Shown: positions 54,162 to 63,558 of the stretch, one piece after another | Layout of the letters: the number at the start of each line of letters is the position of its first letter | How positions within the stretch are numbered: position 1 is the first letter of the stretch | Source of the DNA: Mycosarcoma maydis | Taxonomy: Eukaryota; Basidiomycota; Ustilaginomycetes; Ustilaginales | NCBI RefSeq assembly: GCF_000328475.2 | Contig: NC_026497.1 | Span: 372,001-436,000, forward strand | Length of the DNA stretch: 64,000 bases | Direction of reading: 5' to 3' | The notes under the pieces: model-generated | What the model was told of the DNA's origin: nothing | Seen by the model: only the letters and a program-made list of their open reading frames with translations | Databases searched by the model: none | Translations under genes and position numbers: made by a program

Positions 54162-55159
54162 ATGAGCGGGCCACGAGGATTCGGAGCAAGGGCCAAGCGT
54201 CTCCAGAGGTTGAACAGTATGGCGTGATCGATGTATAGGAATGTCGCCATTGATGAAGGAATCGAAAGAAAAGCATGCGAGCTACGGTGGGGTTGTGACT
54301 GAACCATTTTAATGCCCACAGTGCTGGCGGAGACGATCGCTTTTGTCAAGTCACAGAACAGATGAAGGGCATTGTCACTGCTGCTTCGCCTTTCACACAA
54401 TCTTGCATCGAGCTACGCTCTTGCATCGACGTGATGAGAGCAAGAGCACATGTGACTCTAGAAACCAAAGCCGACACACCAACAAAGAGGGTTGGATCGG
54501 GACCAAGCCGAGATGAAGCCGACCCTTTTTTCGTGATAGCTGCGCACCGAGTCCAAACTTTGAGCGTGTGAGCCGCAAGACATGCTAGCTCAAGGTGCCA
54601 CGACTCGTGTTTGCTTCGAGTATGTATCGCTTTGCCAAGCCAGACAAGGAAGAGCATCTCAGAACGACCCGCCAAGCTGCACCAACCGAGTTGGGCACCA
54701 CCACGAGACGTTTTACGTGTTTTGCCGTGATGTATCGGAAATTTCGGATGTGCCTTCAGATCTTGACACTTGACCGCCTTGTGCCTTGCAAAATGATGAC
54801 CGCTCTGCTTGAACGCCAGCAAGCTCGGCTGGTCTAGCGCTCATTCCGCCCAACGAGCGACGATCCAGTCGACTTTCGGCGTGTTGGCCGGGCGAATTTC
54901 AACCTTGTTGAGCCACAGTCACGAGTGCTCTCTGTCGTGAGCAAGTCGTGGGTGATGCTCAAAAACGTTCGCGGTTGTCTTGTCAACAAATCACATCGTG
55001 AATCGTGAGGCAATCGTGAATGTTCATAACTTTGCCCAGCGTCATGTCACAGGCACGAACCGGTAAGCTTCGTTCTTGTAGACGACGTCGCTCCAGTGGT
55101 GAGTAGAGTCGGTCGTCCTGGTCCAAACGTAGGATAAATTCACAAGTTTGACAACCTGA

Positions 55160-55194
55160 TCAAGCTTTGCTCAAGCTTTGCTCAAGCTTTGCTC
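55160..55194. repeat. (TCAAGCTTTGC)x3 direct repeat
   Basis: Three perfect tandem copies of the 11-mer TCAAGCTTTGC. Confidence 0.92.
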
Positions 55195-55685
55195 TGGCCC
55201 AGGTGGTACAGAGCCACAAGCATTCACACATTGTCCAACAGCGTGACGCACACAATAGCCAACGAGCCAACAGTCTAGGTTGGATCACAGACCCTTTTGG
55301 ATTCGCGAGCTAACCTGGTCACCAGTGTACGACAAACGTGCGAGTTTCTTGTCCAGATCGAATTGCCCGATCGCCAAAGATCTGCAGCGATGGAGTTGCG
55401 ACACGAGCATGGCGAACCTTGTCAAAAAGTTGCCCATGTGATTGCGATCGACCAGGCGGAAGCAAGATCGGCGTATTCACGATTGCTGTCCAAATCTCCT
55501 CGCGAGAAGATCTGCAACGGGCGAGGCACGGATCAAGGCTGCGGAAACGCCGGATAGAAGTACAAACGAAGCCGAAACCAAGCAACATTCGTGATTTGTG
55601 GATGGCTCAACCAACGAATTCGGACACGCTGATAGCCACTCGTGACTGTGGTGGTGTCACGCCTGGATGTTCTCTCGTACGAGTA

Positions 55686-55755
55686 ACCTCGCACGTGACA
55701 TCCGTCATGACTCATCCGACTAGCTCAGCCTAGAATTACCTCGCACGTGACATCC
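55686..55755. repeat. Duplicated 18-mer containing CACGTGAC (E-box)
   Basis: The 18-mer ACCTCGCACGTGACATCC occurs at 55686-55703 and again at 55738-55755, 52 bp apart. Each copy has a palindromic CACGTG, the core of bHLH (for example Cbf1-type) sites. Whether either is used is unknown. Confidence 0.8.
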
Positions 55756-56863
55756 AATGTACCTTCACCTTAGCCGTACACGTACTCGCAGGCTAGTTAT
55801 CAGCTAGCCAGCCCTTACACTTCTATCTGGCAATCCAGGATCATCGTTATCTATAAGTCATATTGTGTACAAGATTATACAATTGTGACAGGTGGCTTCG
55901 GTAATAGCAATTCACGATTGACGCGGCATGTCATCATCGGTTCCCTTCTGAGACACACACCTCGTCTCGATCTTTTGACAGGCATGAAAACAAGCCAGCA
56001 GCCAAACTACGAAAACAAATGACTTGCGTCGGCTTGACACATCGGCGGCCATCAGCGAAGCTTTTGTATACAGATCGAAATGCAAGTCTCACCACACAAT
56101 CTTGATTGATCGCGGAGCAATTGGCAAGCATGGCGATGACCGAGATCATCCCGCGCTTGCTTCCAAGAGATTCTGCATCGCACCTTCTGCATCAGAGAGT
56201 TGCTCGATGCGTTTCGTCCACCGCATAGCGTTTAGGGCCCACTTCCGATCGTGAATTTCGTCATGGCCAGGCCAGGCGAGCAACCAATCGTGAATTACGA
56301 ACACGAATTAGTCACGAGTTGTTGAAAAAATCTTCCGGCCACGCGTCTATTGTCTCTGCTTCTTGCAGGCCGACTTACAGTCGTGAGTAAGTTGTTCGTG
56401 ATTGACGGTTCATTTCGCAAATTACAAATCGCCTGCTGCATACTGCAGTCCCTGCGTCAAGCACGAATCCATTCTTCAATCGCCGCTTTTCAGCAAAGTC
56501 ACGAGTGCACGGATGTCGCACGACGCCACTCTGTGACTCTGGTCTCTGTTGATCCACTCAGATTCGTGAATTCGTGAGTGTATTGCCGCTCAACGTAAGC
56601 AGTAAGCCGAACGTGAACGTTGCATCCTCGATTCGTCCAGAACAGCTTAACACATCGCTCAGAGCTGCTCGAGTCAAATTTATTCTCGCTGTACGCCTAA
56701 TCGCCGAAGCTCGTCAGTCCACAACCGAGGGCTTCCTTGCCAGTCGATCCTTGTCCTTCTGCTGGTACTTATACGCGGCCGATCTTTGCGCCTTTTTTCT
56801 TCCGAACATTCACGATTGTTTCTTCTCACTCTCCCAGAATCAATTCTCATCCGCTCATCTATC

Positions 56864-57810
56864 ATGTCTACCGTCAACCTTGGAACTGTCTTCAAGGGCT
56901 CCAAGTCCGGCAAGGTCGTCAAGGCGCAGGGCGGCGAGCGCACCATCAACGCACGCGATGTTGTGATCGACATCACCCACTCGGGTTTGTGCTTTACTGA
57001 CATTCACTACCTCAAAAAGGACATGGTCCTCGGCCATGAAGGCGTCGGCATCGTCTCGCAAGTCGGTCCACAAGTCAAAAACTTCAAGAACGGCGACCGC
57101 GTCGGTTGGGGCTACAACCACGGCTCATGCGGTACCTGGCAGTTTTGCAAAAACGGTCGCGACACCAACTGCTACCAGAACCAGATGTACGCCAGCGCCG
57201 ATCTCGACCAGGCTTCGTTCGGTGACAAGTTTGTCATCACCGAAGAATTCCTGCACCTGATCCTCGACGCACTCGAGCTCAAGCACGCTGCTCCTTTGCA
57301 NNNNNNNNNNNNNNNNNNNNNNNNNNNNNNNNNNNNNNNNNNNNNNNNNNNNNNNNNNNNNNNNNNNNNNNNNNNNNNNNNNNNNNNNNNNNNNNNNNNN
57401 CACACGAGTTTGTCGCTGCCAAGAACAACCCCAAACTCGAGGGCGTCAAGCCGGTGGACTACCTCATGGTCACCACGAGCGTGCAGCCCGACTGGAAGAC
57501 CTACCTCAAGGTGCTCGAGAAGGACGCCACCATCATCCCTCTTTCGGTCGACGCCGGCGACTTTGTCTTTCCCTACATGCCCATCATTGGCAAGCAGCTC
57601 AAGATCCAGGGCTCGCTCGTTGCTACACGTCAAGTGCATGCAAAGATGCTCGAATTCGCCGCTCGTCACGCCATCAAGCCCATCATCGAGGAGGTCCCCA
57701 TGACCGAGGACGGCATCAATCACGCCGTCGAGCGTTTGAAGAAGGGCGATGTCCGATACCGATTCGTCGCCGTCTCGCAGACCAACAAGGCTACCTCTGC
57801 CAATCTCTGA
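56864..57810 (+). CDS. Zinc-type alcohol dehydrogenase (MDR), middle lost in a gap
   Basis: A medium-chain alcohol dehydrogenase read from the ATG at 56864 (MSTVNLGTVF). The catalytic-zinc Cys43 (GLCFTD) and His58-Glu59 (GHEGVG) are present. The structural zinc site is C89-x-x-W92-x-x-C95-x7-C103, so the second Cys of the usual four is Trp. The frame enters the 100-N gap at 57301 around residue 146 (ELKHAAPL). After it the C-terminal part resumes at HEFVAAKNNPKLEGVKPVDY and ends RFVAVSQTNKATSANL. The two sides are in different frames with 100 N between them, as expected if 100 is arbitrary. About 280 residues are seen against roughly 345 in the family, so the gap should be near 200 bp and holds the start of the Rossmann fold. 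Substrate unknown; the family resembles fungal NADP-dependent alcohol dehydrogenases. Confidence 0.85.
57301..57400. other. Assembly gap (100 N) inside the alcohol dehydrogenase
   Basis: Exactly 100 N. From the family length the missing sequence is probably near 200 bp and includes the GxGxxG cofactor loop. Confidence 0.95.
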
Positions 57811-58486
57811 TTTGCCCTTTTAGCCCCCGCCATTCGCGATTCGTGATTGTTTATCTCAACCTCATCGCCATGTAATTCTAGCAAGCTGATCCTCCTTTCG
57901 TTTCACAAGCTCGCGCTCCTGCACTGCATCCATCACATAGACATGTCCTTTGGTTTATTCCAGCTTCGCGTGATGCGTCGACCTCTGAATGTGAGTGTCA
58001 ATCACGAATCAACGAGGTGCAGCAGCCGCTATCATGAAGGATGTTCAGATTCAAGCGTGTTAGATCCAAGTTACGCGGTGGCCACCCTCCACACACACAC
58101 ACACAACACAAAGGCGTCGAAATTCTGCGGCTTCTCGGCAAGAAGCGTCGAGGACCGACGCTGTGGGCGGGCTCAAGACAGTCCACACTCGTACCGCCAA
58201 CTTCTGCTGCCAACTTCTGCCTATGGCTTGGCTCGGATGTGGTCGGTGTTGTCCCTCTTGCTCTTCAATCGTTCTTCTTGCCTGGTGCTTCTGCTGATCG
58301 CTGCTCTCAGAGAAGTGCTCTCACAGAAGCAGTGTAGGATACCAGCCAGGATCTATCAAAACATCCCTTACTCTCACGCGTTACGGCGGTTGTGCACCAG
58401 TCATATGATCACATGCTGATCGGAGCAAGACGCACGACGACGGCGGCCATCGACAACCCCCCAAAGCAAATCGCTTTGCCGATGCC
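57811..58486. other. Intergenic region
   Basis: A 676-bp spacer between plus-strand genes. It has a CA run (58090-58104) and repeat copies near 57835-57850 and 58000-58012. No gene is supported. Confidence 0.5.
58090..58104. repeat. (CA)n microsatellite
   Basis: A run of seven CA dinucleotides in non-coding DNA. Confidence 0.8.
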
Positions 58487-59468
58487 ATGCCAGCCGCAAC
58501 GATACCTGCCTCGCGTATGCGCGATGCCCTTCAAGTCGTCCACGACTCGATCGAACAGTTTGCCAACACCTACCGATCATGGCTCACGCTCGCCCCAGCG
58601 TACAGCTACGCTCCAGCACTCACAGCTTCAACCAGCTCATCTTCGGCATCATCATCATCGTCATTGTCTTCTTCCTCTCCACCGTACCTCCCAAATGCAG
58701 AGACGATTGCTCGAGCTTATTGCCCCATCTCGGGTCCCAGGTGGGACGAGCATCGCGAACGCATGGCGGCTTCCACCTCCCTGAAAGGACTCACCTTGCT
58801 TCGCAGCCAGGTCGAATCCGAACTTGCTGCTTTACAACGGCTCGCAGCTGAACGCGGAAGCTGGCACGAACCGCATCCTTACTCGAATGGAACGCACCAC
58901 ATCCGCTTCTGGGAAGAAGTGCTCTACCTCGCCTTCACAAACGGTCCCGTGCTATCGATACAAGATCGCTTTGCTTTCAGCCTGAATGCAGCTTTGCGAC
59001 GCAACAAAAAGGTACGTCAGCCTCGAGTCAAAAATGTCAACAGCCAAAGCGTCAAAGTGGATGTCGTCTCCCAGAACGGCCATTGTTGGACGCGACTCTA
59101 CATTATCAAACCCGAACGTCTACGCCAGGAGTTTCGAGAGGCTGAAAGTTATATGATCGACGAACAAGATTCTAGCTCTGCCTCTGCCTCGGAACATGAT
59201 GACCTCGAATCATCCAGTCTCACCGAATCAGCTCCAGATATCTTTCACCAACACTACCATACCGCCAAGTGCACCGCTAATGGCGATTTGGAAACCAGAA
59301 CGTCGACGCAGCCAGTTTCCACCCTAACCCCAGAGTCGCTTGCTTTCGACGTTGCCGCCAAAAAGTGCTCACTCACCAAACTCATCCATCAACTTCGCGC
59401 TGCAGCCGACACAGAGGCAAGAGCGCGCGTCCAACGTTCCAGAGACCACGGTTGCGAGCTCCCTCTCG
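58487..59468 (+). CDS. DUF1308 (UPF0415/C7orf25-like) protein, 3' part lost in a gap
   Basis: About 327 residues are present from the ATG at 58487 to the gap. A Ser-rich low-complexity stretch (residues 48-66) follows an N-terminal helix (MRDALQVVHDSIEQFANTYR). Then comes FWEEVLYLAFTNGPVLSIQD and, at about residues 190-209, KVDVVSQNGHCWTRLYIIKP. This resembles the VDVV-x-x-G-x-W-x-K/R-x-x-x-x-x-P block of the DUF1308 family (human C7orf25), of unknown function. The C-terminal DUF1308 domain should follow but falls in the 100-N gap and beyond; none of the three frames after the gap is convincing. A second in-frame ATG (58517) starts at MRDAL and could be the true start. Family call is moderately strong, completeness unknown. 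Confidence 0.72.
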
Positions 59469-59568
59469 NNNNNNNNNNNNNNNNNNNNNNNNNNNNNNNN
59501 NNNNNNNNNNNNNNNNNNNNNNNNNNNNNNNNNNNNNNNNNNNNNNNNNNNNNNNNNNNNNNNNNNNN
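59469..59568. other. Assembly gap (100 N) inside the DUF1308 gene
   Basis: Exactly 100 N. The expected C-terminal domain is longer than the placeholder, so the real gap is probably several hundred bp. Confidence 0.95.
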
Positions 59569-59895
59569 CACACGCGCGGGTACAGCTTTTGTGCACAACG
59601 CAACCTGGATCGACGCTCTTCAGGGGGCAACGTAGAGTGCATGCCGGCCGAATCGATCCTCGTGTCTGCATCACTGCAGTGGCCGTCGTAATCGCACAGA
59701 TCTTATGAGAAGGCGCTTTTCGCTTTTCGCTTTTCGCTTTTTTGTTGTGGTTGATATGCAAATGAGAAGATGGTATACTGGTACAAATGTGATGCTTTCG
59801 GGGATGGCGAAAAGGGAAGAAGGGCTGGGATGCAAGGCGCAAGAGCGTCGCTGGTGGATCGAACGAGGATCGAAAGCTTTCGGGGTGAAGCAGCG
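59569..59895. other. Sequence after the gap, 3' end of the DUF1308 gene and spacer
   Basis: The first 110-140 bp probably encode the last residues of the DUF1308 protein, but the frame cannot be chosen: all three plus frames stay open to a stop between 59635 and 59708. The rest is a convergent 3' spacer with a (CTTTTCG)n array at 59714-59740. Confidence 0.4.
59714..59740. repeat. (CTTTTCG)n tandem array
   Basis: Three to four tandem copies of CTTTTCG in the convergent 3' spacer. Confidence 0.88.
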
Positions 59896-60198
59896 TCAGT
59901 TTGGTGATGACGGAGGATGTGATTTCTTGAGCGGATGCTCGATCTCGATCCAGCCGCCCTTTCTGGTCAATCGCACCTTGTGACCTATGGGCATGGGGTC
60001 GTCGGTGTTCGAGACGTCTTCGTCGGCGAGTGTTGCGCGCGCGCGCTTGTTGGCCGGACACGGGAGCATGGTCGATGCGCTCAACGAAACCGTCAGGATC
60101 GAAGCCGCAAACGTGGTGATGAAGAACGTGGATGTCGCAGCTCGACGTGTGCGCACCGACGGGTTGAGCGACGTGAGTGCACGCAGAGAGGACCACAT
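59896..60198 (-). CDS. Small probable mitochondrial membrane protein, 100 residues
   Basis: The ATG at 60198 opens a 100-codon frame with the layout of a small mitochondrial protein. It has an Arg/Ser-rich N-terminus (MWSSLRALTSLNPSVRTRRA) suitable as a presequence, one hydrophobic segment (FFITTFAASILTVSLSA), a CPA motif, an acidic stretch (LADEDVSNTDD) and a basic/aromatic end (KVRLTRKGGWIEIEHP). Small fungal proteins with an N-terminal targeting sequence, one span and a short conserved GGW tail exist, but I do not recognise this one. A 9-bp TGCTTGCGA repeat lies just upstream (60262-60289). Partners could be respiratory-chain assembly factors; this is a guess. Confidence 0.6.
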   Translation of the reverse strand: MWSSLRALTSLNPSVRTRRAATSTFFITTFAASILTVSLSASTMLPCPANKRARATLADEDVSNTDDPMPIGHKVRLTRKGGWIEIEHPLKKSHPPSSPN

Positions 60199-60261
60199 CC
60201 TCGTCGAATGCGTTCGGCCAAGCAACGTTGCAAAGTTCAACAACCCGCTTCAGAGCACGTG

Positions 60262-60289
60262 TGCTTGCGATGCTTGCGATGCTTGCGGT
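60262..60289. repeat. (TGCTTGCGA)x3 direct repeat
   Basis: Three tandem copies of the 9-mer TGCTTGCGA, the last slightly changed. Confidence 0.88.
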
Positions 60290-61486
60290 GCGCAGTCGGT
60301 GCGAATCAACAGAATCGTGATAGTCGTATGCTCCACCTGCGGATGTGAGCAATTGGGTGAATGCGTACTATGCCACTCAGCGACTTGGCTGAATCACGAA
60401 TGGCTCATCGATGCGGTAGATGATAGCAAGAATCGTGCATCACCATCGTCAAGTACGGATCTGTCTATGCTGACGTTTTGACTTGCTCGAGAACATGTCG
60501 CCAATCACGAATCGTGAATTCTTGAATTCCGACTGGCAAACAGTTACAAAGTGCTTCATGAATCCGCCCGAGCTTATTTGTCAGTCGCAAATTCACCATC
60601 CAACCCTCACGCGTGTCACTCGTCCGAGACACTCACGACTCCCTCCTTCTTCGTTTTTCCACATGTTACACCGTCACTTCCGATCTGTGCTTGACATCAC
60701 GCAGTCGTGAGTCACGAGTCAGACACATTCGCGATTCACGATTCGCCGCGCCGCAGAACGACGTCACCTGTTCCTGGCTTAACCCTACAAGGCTTGAATC
60801 TCTGACTTCGGAGTTCCTCGTCCGGTTTAAGGTTAACGCAAGTGTGCCGCTTCCGCCGCTCTCGGCTGTCAAAATAGGCAAGCTTGGAGCCAAGCCTGCC
60901 AGACTCACGACTCGTGACTGCCACAGCCGAAATCTCGCCCTGTCCTGTCGCTCGTCGTCGGCCAACCGTTGTTGCGCCTGCATCTGAAATCATGAATTCG
61001 AGTTCACATCCCGGCTCGGCTCGGCCAGGCTCGGATGGAATTTTGTCAGCACCAAACAGTCGCCATGCAGGGTGATGCAGGGTGCACAAGATGACGGTGT
61101 CTGGCGCATATCCTTAGTTACCTTTCTAGGCCAGAACGAGCATCGGGATTTTCATTTTTTTGGACATCGGCATGTTCAGGTTGTCACTGAGGCTGAGTGA
61201 GAGAAGCAGGTGCATGCGCGGCGTTGAATCCGTTTGAAGATGCTGAGAACAATCACAAATCGTGAATGTCTGTCGTGTCTCGTGTGGATGAGTCAATGGC
61301 GTGGGGTAATGTGATGACATTCACGCTGGAGCACAGAGGTGGGCACGCTAACGATGGGCTGCAGCTGCCCACATTCAGCAGACAGTGTCGCGCTAGATGA
61401 AACGGCGGTAGCCCCTGCTTTCACAGCTAGACCGTACAGCCTTGCATTCACGATTGCCATGCCCCGCTACGGACAATCGTGAATGG

Positions 61487-61494
61487 TATAAGTA
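61487..61494 (+). promoter_or_regulatory. TATA-like element of the FAD-linked oxidase
   Basis: TATAAGTA lies 65 bp before the ATG at 61552, directly after a copy of the CGTGAAT repeat (61478-61484). Confidence 0.55.
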
Positions 61495-61551
61495 TCACCC
61501 AGTATGCACCTTTTCGCAGCTCAAACGTCGTAAGTTGTCTCTCCGAACAAC

Positions 61552-63135
61552 ATGATGCCGACAACTTCACAATCGCTTGGCTGCGCACTGCTGCTCACGG
61601 CAACGCTGTCCACCGCTTTCCCCATCTACACGTTCAACCCCGACACCTTGCTTCTCGCGCGGTCCGACAACAGTACCTCTCTGGATCAATGTCTCTCCAC
61701 CACGGGCGGCGAGTTGTCGTACAGCACTTCATCGAACTACACCGCGCTCTCGTCGTCGTACAATCCGCTGTTCGACTACAAGCCACTGGTCATCGTTGAG
61801 CCCGGCACGTCGGACCAAGTGGCGGCGATTGTCAAATGCGTCTCGGCCCAAAACGGGTCGCAGAAACTCACACCAAAGTCGGGCGGCCATTCATACACAG
61901 CTTACTCGCTCGGTGGACACGATGGTTCGGTAGTGATCGATCTGCGTCAACTGGACCATGTCTCGGTAGACCGTGACGCTAAGACGGCTTCGGTGGGCGC
62001 GGGTGTGCGCCTCGGCTCGCTGGCACAACAGATTTGGGATCAGGGTAACTTTGCGTTGCCTCACGGAACGTGCCCCTACGTCGGGGTGAGCGGGCATGCG
62101 CTCGGTGGGGGTTTTGGTTACGCAACCCGAGCTTGGGGCTTCCTGCTCGACCGAATTGTCGAGATGCAATTCGTCGACATCAACGGCACTCTTCGAAGCG
62201 TCACCCACAATTCCGAACACGATCTCTGGTGGGCACTTCGAGGTGCAGGTTCCAACAATTTCGGCATTGTGACCCAGTTCACATTTAGCCTCCAGGACGC
62301 TCCGACGCAGATCCAAAACTATGCTTACAGCTACAAGACGAACGAGGATTGCGCAAAGGCGATTGTGGCGTTGCAAGAGATGACCTTGTCTACAGACACG
62401 GCTTCGGGGTTCGAGCCAAACTTTGGCGGCGAGCTGTTGGTTGTTGGTGAACGAGGCAGTGATTCCAATGGCAATGCGTGCCAGTTGAGCGGTCAACACC
62501 TATTGGCGAGTAGGCAAGAGCACGATGCACTGATGCACAGTTTCCACAGCAAAGCGCGTATCGCTCCGGCGCAAACGTCGGTGAAAGAATTCACGTCGTG
62601 GATCGAGTCGCTCGAGTCGATCATGGGTTCGCTCGACGTTTCTTCACCCAACACGGATCACGAGCAGTTCTACGCGAAATCGCTCGTGCAACCATCCACA
62701 TGCACGTACGATTACGAATCGGCGCTCGCGCTCGTCACAAAGCTCGACGCTTACGCTGGTCTGCAAGGCACAGGCAACTCGATCAGCTTTGACTTCCTAG
62801 GCCCACTCTCGTACCCAGCATCCCAATCCGGGACCGCCAGCTTCAATGCACACAACGCGAGCTTTGTCAACCAGTTCTACAGCTACGGCTTCCCAAGCAA
62901 TCACCAACCAGACGCGCAGAATCAAGTATACAACGCTTTCGACGATCTCGTGCAGACCGCCAAAAACAGCAGTCCTGACGCCAAATGGGGCGCATACGTC
63001 AACTATGTCGATGCGAGACTACACGATTGGCCCGAACAGTACTACGGAAATGCACTGGCTAGGCTCAAGAACTTGAAGACAAAGTGGGATCCTAACGACG
63101 TGTTTTGGTTCCCGCAGGGATTGGCTAGTGCGTGA
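61552..63135 (+). CDS. Secreted FAD-linked oxidase, berberine-bridge/glucooligosaccharide-oxidase type
   Basis: A 527-residue extracellular flavoenzyme. A signal peptide (residues 1-22, ALLLTATLSTAF) is followed by the PCMH-type FAD domain: IVEPGTSDQVAAIVKCV, the flavin-attachment motif SGGHSYTAY with His113, and GTCPYVGVSGHALGGGFGY with Cys174. His plus Cys at these places is the pair that carries 6-S-cysteinyl, 8-alpha-histidyl FAD in berberine bridge enzymes and glucooligosaccharide oxidases. The BBE C-terminal tail is present (YVDARLHDWPEQYYGNALAR, then KWDPNDVFWFPQGLA). The substrate may be an oligosaccharide or a small alcohol; carbohydrate oxidases of this kind make H2O2. Two ATG codons occur at the start and I used the first. 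Confidence 0.94.
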   Translation: MMPTTSQSLGCALLLTATLSTAFPIYTFNPDTLLLARSDNSTSLDQCLSTTGGELSYSTSSNYTALSSSYNPLFDYKPLVIVEPGTSDQVAAIVKCVSAQNGSQKLTPKSGGHSYTAYSLGGHDGSVVIDLRQLDHVSVDRDAKTASVGAGVRLGSLAQQIWDQGNFALPHGTCPYVGVSGHALGGGFGYATRAWGFLLDRIVEMQFVDINGTLRSVTHNSEHDLWWALRGAGSNNFGIVTQFTFSLQDAPTQIQNYAYSYKTNEDCAKAIVALQEMTLSTDTASGFEPNFGGELLVVGERGSDSNGNACQLSGQHLLASRQEHDALMHSFHSKARIAPAQTSVKEFTSWIESLESIMGSLDVSSPNTDHEQFYAKSLVQPSTCTYDYESALALVTKLDAYAGLQGTGNSISFDFLGPLSYPASQSGTASFNAHNASFVNQFYSYGFPSNHQPDAQNQVYNAFDDLVQTAKNSSPDAKWGAYVNYVDARLHDWPEQYYGNALARLKNLKTKWDPNDVFWFPQGLASA

Positions 63136-63558
63136 ATCGGCGTCGCGGCTAAGCGTCACTCGCTGGTTAAATGCTAGTTTTTATCTCAATTTTGGTATAA
63201 TGGCAGTACTCCTCGTGATCGTGAGCTTGGCCGTGTATGATTGTGAGGAAGCAAGACTTGAATTACGAGATGGTGTGAGCCTACAGTACATGGCGAGCAA
63301 GACGGAAAGCAATACTTTGTACGAGAACGGCCGGGGTGCCGAAGTGTTCGCTGAGAGCGTCAACATCGAGATGATTGAGCAAGGTTTGCATGCGAGGTGG
63401 ACATGTTGTTGTTGAAGCCAAAACAGCATCACTGCCAGTCACACTCGGAGTCGCCCTTCAGAGACTGCAGCCACACGAGGTGCTACCTCTTGCTCGTCCT
63501 CCTGCTACCGTGTTTCTTGCCCATTTGGCAGCTTTGCCGCTCGCTTCGCTACCATTTC
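63136..63558. other. Convergent spacer
   Basis: 0.42 kb between the oxidase stop and the partial minus-strand frame. No gene or clear repeat is seen. Confidence 0.45.

Larger units (their letters stand above)
54162..56863. other. Long intergenic region
   Basis: 2.7 kb between divergently oriented genes. It holds an 11-bp TCAAGCTTTGC triplication (55160-55194), a duplicated CACGTGAC-containing 18-mer (55686 and 55738), and many degenerate repeats from about 54985 to 56590. A minus-strand frame of 158 codons (54822-54346) shows no domain or codon pattern that convinces me. No gene is supported. Confidence 0.55.
60199..61551. other. Repeat-rich intergenic region
   Basis: 1.35 kb between divergent genes. 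It has the TGCTTGCGA triplication (60262-60289), many repeat copies (60495-60525, 60700-60750, 61255-61270, 61445-61485) and the promoter of the FAD-linked oxidase. No gene is seen; the plus-strand frame at 59987-60481 is antisense to the 100-residue gene. Confidence 0.55.

Noticed and set aside
54346..54822. Minus-strand frame of 158 codons upstream of the MFS gene
   Set aside because: Neither domain nor signal is seen, and the composition does not look coding.
59369..60352. Minus-strand open frame of 327 codons across the 59469 gap
   Set aside because: It stays open only because N is not a stop. It is antisense to the DUF1308 gene at one end and overlaps the 100-residue gene in another frame, with no domain.
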